Source: CAWGHZ01 sp963775315
Lineage (GTDB): Bacteria > Pseudomonadota > Alphaproteobacteria > MPNO01 > DASWLB01
Reading direction: 5' to 3'
Assembly: GCA_963775315.1 (NCBI GenBank)
Contig: CAVZIN010000012.1
Location: 124,001-188,000, forward strand
DNA: 64,000 bases
Part shown: one piece after another, positions 60,915-64,000 of the stretch
Layout: every line of letters starts with the position of its first letter
Position numbering within the stretch: the first letter of the stretch is position 1
Notes under the pieces: model-generated
Database searches by the model: none
What the model saw: the letters and a program-made list of their open reading frames with translations, nothing else
What the model was told of the DNA's origin: nothing
Made by a program: the position numbers and the translations under genes

Positions 60915-61424
60915 ATGGAATTGATCGTCACGCCAGACGGAATGGCGCGCTGGAACGGGCATGAGATGCGCTGCGCGCTGGGACGCGGCGGCATTGTCGC
61001 CGCAGCGGCGAAGCGCGAGGGTGACGGCGCGACGCCAGCCGGGCTCCTCGCCATGCAACGCGTGCTCTATCGGCCGGACCGCGGACCCGTTCCGGTATTC
61101 CGTCTCGCGTCATGCCCCGTCGCGCCGGGCGACGGCTGGTGTGACGATCCCGCCGATTCCGACTACAACCGGCCCGTCACCCTGCCCCATCGGGCGCGTT
61201 GCGAGACGCTATGGCGGCACGACGCGCTTTACGATCTCGTCTGCGTGCTGGGCTGGAACGACGCGCCCATCGTACCCGGCGCAGGCTCGGCGATCTTCCT
61301 GCACGTCGCGCGTCCGGATTACGCCCCGACCGAGGGGTGCGTCGCGCTCGACCGCTCCGATCTTGAGCGCGTGCTTTCCGAGGCCGCGCCGGGCGACGTT
61401 GTCCGCGTGCTTCTCGGCGCGTAA
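60915..61424 (+). CDS. L,D-transpeptidase (YkuD) family protein
   Basis: A 169-aa protein with a YkuD-type catalytic domain. The signature is H130-V-A-R then TEGC142VAL, where Cys142 is the nucleophile. L,D-transpeptidases cross-link peptidoglycan, but this short form has no evident signal peptide or substrate-binding repeat, so it may act on other targets or be exported in an unusual way. ATG 60915 starts a strand MELIVTPDG. Confidence 0.85.
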   Translation: MELIVTPDGMARWNGHEMRCALGRGGIVAAAAKREGDGATPAGLLAMQRVLYRPDRGPVPVFRLASCPVAPGDGWCDDPADSDYNRPVTLPHRARCETLWRHDALYDLVCVLGWNDAPIVPGAGSAIFLHVARPDYAPTEGCVALDRSDLERVLSEAAPGDVVRVLLGA

Positions 61425-61438
61425 GGCCGGACGCTGCG

Positions 61439-62446
61439 CTACTCCGCCGCCGTCGCGCGGCCCTCGGCCGCCGCCATCCGCTGCACGATGCGCCGCGCCT
61501 GCAGCCCGCCCGCGTCGCCGTCGAGGTCGATCTCGGGCGCAGCGGGATCAAGGGTAATGATCGCCTGCTGCGCTTCGAGCACGTCCTTGTCCTCGCCGAA
61601 CGCGGTGACCGTGCCGTCGAGCAGAAGCGCGCTGAGCTTCGCGTCGTCGTGCGCGAAGTCGCGGGTGTTGGCGAAGTGGTAATAGCAGCGACCTTTCGCC
61701 GCCGGGGTGATGGCGTTAACGATGACGAACCTCACGGCCCGCCCGCCGGGACGCGCCTCGCGCGTCTCGAGGTCGATCCAGATCGAAGATGGCGCCTGGA
61801 AGCGGATGATTTTGGTTTGGTTAACGGCCCCGGTGAGCCCCTGGTCAGCATAGAGCCTGGGCACCGGGATGTTCTCGGTGGCACGGGTGACACGCAACCA
61901 GTCGGTCCCGCGCTCGATTTTCAGCTTCGCGACCGAATCGTCGGAGCCGATGGTTCCCTGGTGCACGAATCCGACATGGGAGAGGTCGAGCAGGTTCTCG
62001 ACCAGCAGCATGTAGTCGCACGCCATGTCGAAGTTGGAGCCGCAGGCCGTCCAGCCCTGCCCGCCATGGGTCGAGAAGTCGGGGATCAGCGACCGGTCGG
62101 CGCGGGCGCGATCGCCGGGCCAGACCCAGACCCAGCCGTGGCGCTCGCACGCCGGATAGGCGCGGACGCGCGCGCCCGGCGGGATGCGCGCCTGGCCCGG
62201 CACGGTGACGCAGCGCCCATCCGGCGCGAAGGCAAGACCATGATAGCCGCAGGCGATGGTGTTGCCCGAAACCCGCCCTTTGTGCAGCGGCATGCGGCGG
62301 TGGCAGCAGCGATCCTCGAGCGCGACCGGCGCGCCGTCGGCGTCGCGCCACAGCACCACCGGGTCGCCCAGCAGCATCCGCCCGACCGGCGTCGCGCCGA
62401 CCTCGCCGGCATCGGCGAGCATGTACCAGGCATCGCGCAGGAACAT
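61439..62446 (-). CDS. Rieske-type aromatic ring-hydroxylating oxygenase subunit
   Basis: A 335-aa oxygenase of the vanillate demethylase (VanA)-like group. The Rieske [2Fe-2S] ligands are C47-x-H49 and C66-x-x-H69, and the mononuclear iron motif is D154-x-x-H157-x-x-x-x-H162 (NLLDLSHVGFVH). These enzymes demethylate or hydroxylate aromatic compounds with electrons from a partner reductase; no reductase gene is adjacent. ATG 62446 follows AAGGGAAGGGAG. Confidence 0.9.
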   Translation of the reverse strand: MFLRDAWYMLADAGEVGATPVGRMLLGDPVVLWRDADGAPVALEDRCCHRRMPLHKGRVSGNTIACGYHGLAFAPDGRCVTVPGQARIPPGARVRAYPACERHGWVWVWPGDRARADRSLIPDFSTHGGQGWTACGSNFDMACDYMLLVENLLDLSHVGFVHQGTIGSDDSVAKLKIERGTDWLRVTRATENIPVPRLYADQGLTGAVNQTKIIRFQAPSSIWIDLETREARPGGRAVRFVIVNAITPAAKGRCYYHFANTRDFAHDDAKLSALLLDGTVTAFGEDKDVLEAQQAIITLDPAAPEIDLDGDAGGLQARRIVQRMAAAEGRATAAE

Positions 62447-62468
62447 CGGCCCGCTCCCTTCCCTTGCG

Positions 62469-63179
62469 TCAGCCGTGCGCGCGGTGCGCCGGTCGCGCCC
62501 CGAAGATGGCGGTGCCGATGCGCACATGGGTCGCGCCGCCGGCAATGGCGGTTTCGTAGTCGGCGGACATGCCCATGCTGAGCCGGGCGAGCCCGTTGCG
62601 CGCGGCGACCTTGGCGAGCAGCGCGAAATGGGGCGCCGGATCGGCGTCATGCGGCGGGATGCACATCAGCCCCACGACCGGCAGGCCGAGCCGGTCGCGG
62701 CAGCGCGCGACGAACCCGTCGGCGTCCTGAGGCGCGATGCCGGCCTTCTGTGCCTCGGCGCCGGTATTGATCTCGACATAGCAATCGGGGCGGCGGCCGG
62801 CGCGTTCCATCTCCGCCGCCAGCGCCTCCGCCAGGCGCGGCCGGTCGACCGTCTCGATCACGTCGAACAGCGCGACCGCGGCCTTCACCTTGTTGGTCTG
62901 GAGCGGACCGATCAAATGAAGCTCGACGTCCGGGCAGCGCGCCCGGAGGGCTGGCCACTTGGCCTGCGCCTCCTGCACCCGGTTCTCGCCGAACACGCGC
63001 TGGCCGGCCGCGAGCGCCGCTTCCGCCGCCCCGGCCGGGAATGCCTTGGAGACCGCGACCAGCGTCACCTCGCCCGGATCGCGCCCCGCGGCACGGCACG
63101 CCTGGGCGATGCGGGCGCGCACGGCGGCGAGGTTCGGCGCGACATGCGCCACGGCGTCGGAAAGGGCGGGTTCGACCAT
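62469..63179 (-). CDS. YggS/PROSC family pyridoxal phosphate homeostasis protein
   Basis: A 236-aa single-barrel PLP-binding protein. The PLP lysine is K45 in LVAVSKAFP, and GENRVQEAQAKW, HLIGPLQTNK and SMGMSADYETAI are family motifs. It buffers PLP and influences amino-acid pools. The ATG at 63179 was chosen by family match (long upstream frame is spurious). It is followed 22 nt later by the Rieske gene. Confidence 0.93.
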   Translation of the reverse strand: MVEPALSDAVAHVAPNLAAVRARIAQACRAAGRDPGEVTLVAVSKAFPAGAAEAALAAGQRVFGENRVQEAQAKWPALRARCPDVELHLIGPLQTNKVKAAVALFDVIETVDRPRLAEALAAEMERAGRRPDCYVEINTGAEAQKAGIAPQDADGFVARCRDRLGLPVVGLMCIPPHDADPAPHFALLAKVAARNGLARLSMGMSADYETAIAGGATHVRIGTAIFGARPAHRAHG

Positions 63180-63329
63180 GCGTGCCACGTTAGCAGAGCC
63201 CCGCCACGGCGCGCAAACATGCGGCAAATCGGCCGGACGGGTCCCGGGCGGGCGCGATTGTCGCGTTTGCGCGATTCCTGTACAGTCGCGGAACCGCGCA
63301 GGCGGAACGAGGAAGGAACACTGCCGAAC

Positions 63330-63887
63330 ATGACGAGAATCGGAAGGGTTGGCGCCGCGCTCGGCGGGGTCGCGATGGTCGCGCTGTGGCTTTCGGCCTG
63401 CAGCAGCGACGTGCCCGTCGAGGCGAACTATCCGCAGAGCGGCGTCGGGCGCGACCAGCCGGTCGTCAACTCCAAGGACGAGGGCAAGAAGGAGTCGGTG
63501 TTCGGCGAGGGCGGGCTCGACATCTTCGGCGGCTCGAAGAAGCCGGAGCAGGGCGGCACGGGCCTGGGCGTCAACAGCTTCCTCTGGCGCGCCTCGCTCG
63601 ACACCATCTCGTTCATGCCGCTGGCCTCGGCCGACCCGTTCGGCGGGGTGATCATCACCGACTGGTATTCGCCGCCCGGCGCGAAGGACGAGCGGTTCAA
63701 GATGAACATCTACATCCTGGGGCGCGAGCTGCGCGCCGACGGGCTGAAGGTCGCGCTGTTCCGCCAGGCGAAGACGGCGGAGGGCGGCTGGCAGGCCGCG
63801 CCGGTCGCGCCCGAGACGGGCACCAACCTCGAGAACGAGATCCTCACGCGGGCGCGCCAGCTTCGCATGGCGCAGGCGAGCCGCTGA
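63330..63887 (+). CDS. DUF3576 family outer-membrane lipoprotein
   Basis: A 185-aa lipoprotein with signal peptide and lipobox LSAC24. The mature part carries the DUF3576 domain (GVNSFLWRASLDTISFMPLA, SADPFGGVIITDWYSPP). Function is not known. In alphaproteobacteria this gene commonly precedes leuS, and leuS does follow here. ATG 63330 follows AGGAAGGA. Confidence 0.88.
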   Translation: MTRIGRVGAALGGVAMVALWLSACSSDVPVEANYPQSGVGRDQPVVNSKDEGKKESVFGEGGLDIFGGSKKPEQGGTGLGVNSFLWRASLDTISFMPLASADPFGGVIITDWYSPPGAKDERFKMNIYILGRELRADGLKVALFRQAKTAEGGWQAAPVAPETGTNLENEILTRARQLRMAQASR

Positions 63888-63958
63888 GTCCCGTCCTGCC
63901 GGCTCTGGCTGGCGCACCGTCCCGCGCCCCCGCGCGCCCCTGAACGCGACCGGTCAAG

Positions 63959-64000
63959 ATGGCGAGCGAACCGTCCCCCTCCCGCTATAATTTCAAGGAC
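63959..64000 (+). CDS. leuS: Leucyl-tRNA synthetase LeuS, first 14 codons
   Basis: ATG 63959 opens MASEPSPSRYNFKD, which matches the LeuS N-terminus (RYNFK before EAKWQ). The gene runs off the window. The conserved DUF3576-leuS order supports it. Confidence 0.7.
   Translation, partial: MASEPSPSRYNFKD

Overview
The window is high-GC bacterial chromosome, very probably from an alphaproteobacterium. Supporting signs are DUF2794 and DUF3576 proteins, a bactofilin, a CIO-type CydAB oxidase, the guaB/GNAT/guaA cluster, ffs-dnaX-ybaB, and a DUF3576 lipoprotein directly before leuS. No rRNA or tRNA was seen, so the order cannot be fixed.

Layout. Positions 1-33.5 kb hold core genes: cydAB; a SPOR-domain D,D-carboxypeptidase; a MetE-like protein; BI-1; dienelactone hydrolase with PhnN; two AEC transporters; ahcY-fhs; hicBA; clpB; a bactofilin; dnaB-alr-mlaE-mlaF; radA-cvpA-purF; an SDR; and the yfgM-bamB-der outer-membrane/ribosome cluster. 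An MFS exporter with a MarR-like C-terminus ends this part. Positions 51.6-64 kb are core again: guaA, GNAT, guaB, pyrD, the SRP RNA, dnaX, ybaB, a response regulator, an L,D-transpeptidase, a Rieske oxygenase, YggS, DUF3576 and the first codons of leuS.

Positions 33,861-51,612 are an integrated mobilizable island of about 17.75 kb. Its ends are a 13-bp direct repeat, one copy of which is the 3' end of guaA, and a P4-type integrase lies next to guaA. The left half is a minus-strand operon with mostly overlapping genes: RHH regulator, 5mC methyltransferase Dcm, an unrecognised 200-aa protein, Vsr endonuclease, MORC/MutL-like GHKL ATPase, Z1 ATPase, PD-(D/E)XK (DUF4420) nuclease and AIPR protein. 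This matches the MORC-type restriction-modification/anti-phage neighbourhoods predicted by comparative genomics. The right half has an AbiE toxin-antitoxin pair and a MobQ-type transfer module: traC and traD divergent from the traA relaxase, with a Ti/RSF1010-like oriT between them. No type IV secretion genes are visible, so transfer would need a helper element.

A striking technical or biological feature is a series of single-base indels. Fourteen were inferred, twelve of them +1. They break purF and bamB in the core and, much more densely, the genes from 42.4 to 49.9 kb (dcm 3' end, RHH, abiEi, abiEii, traC, traA six times, alpA). In every case adding or removing one base restores a full family-length protein with no other stop. 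Consensus error is the simplest reading; recent decay of the island is the alternative.
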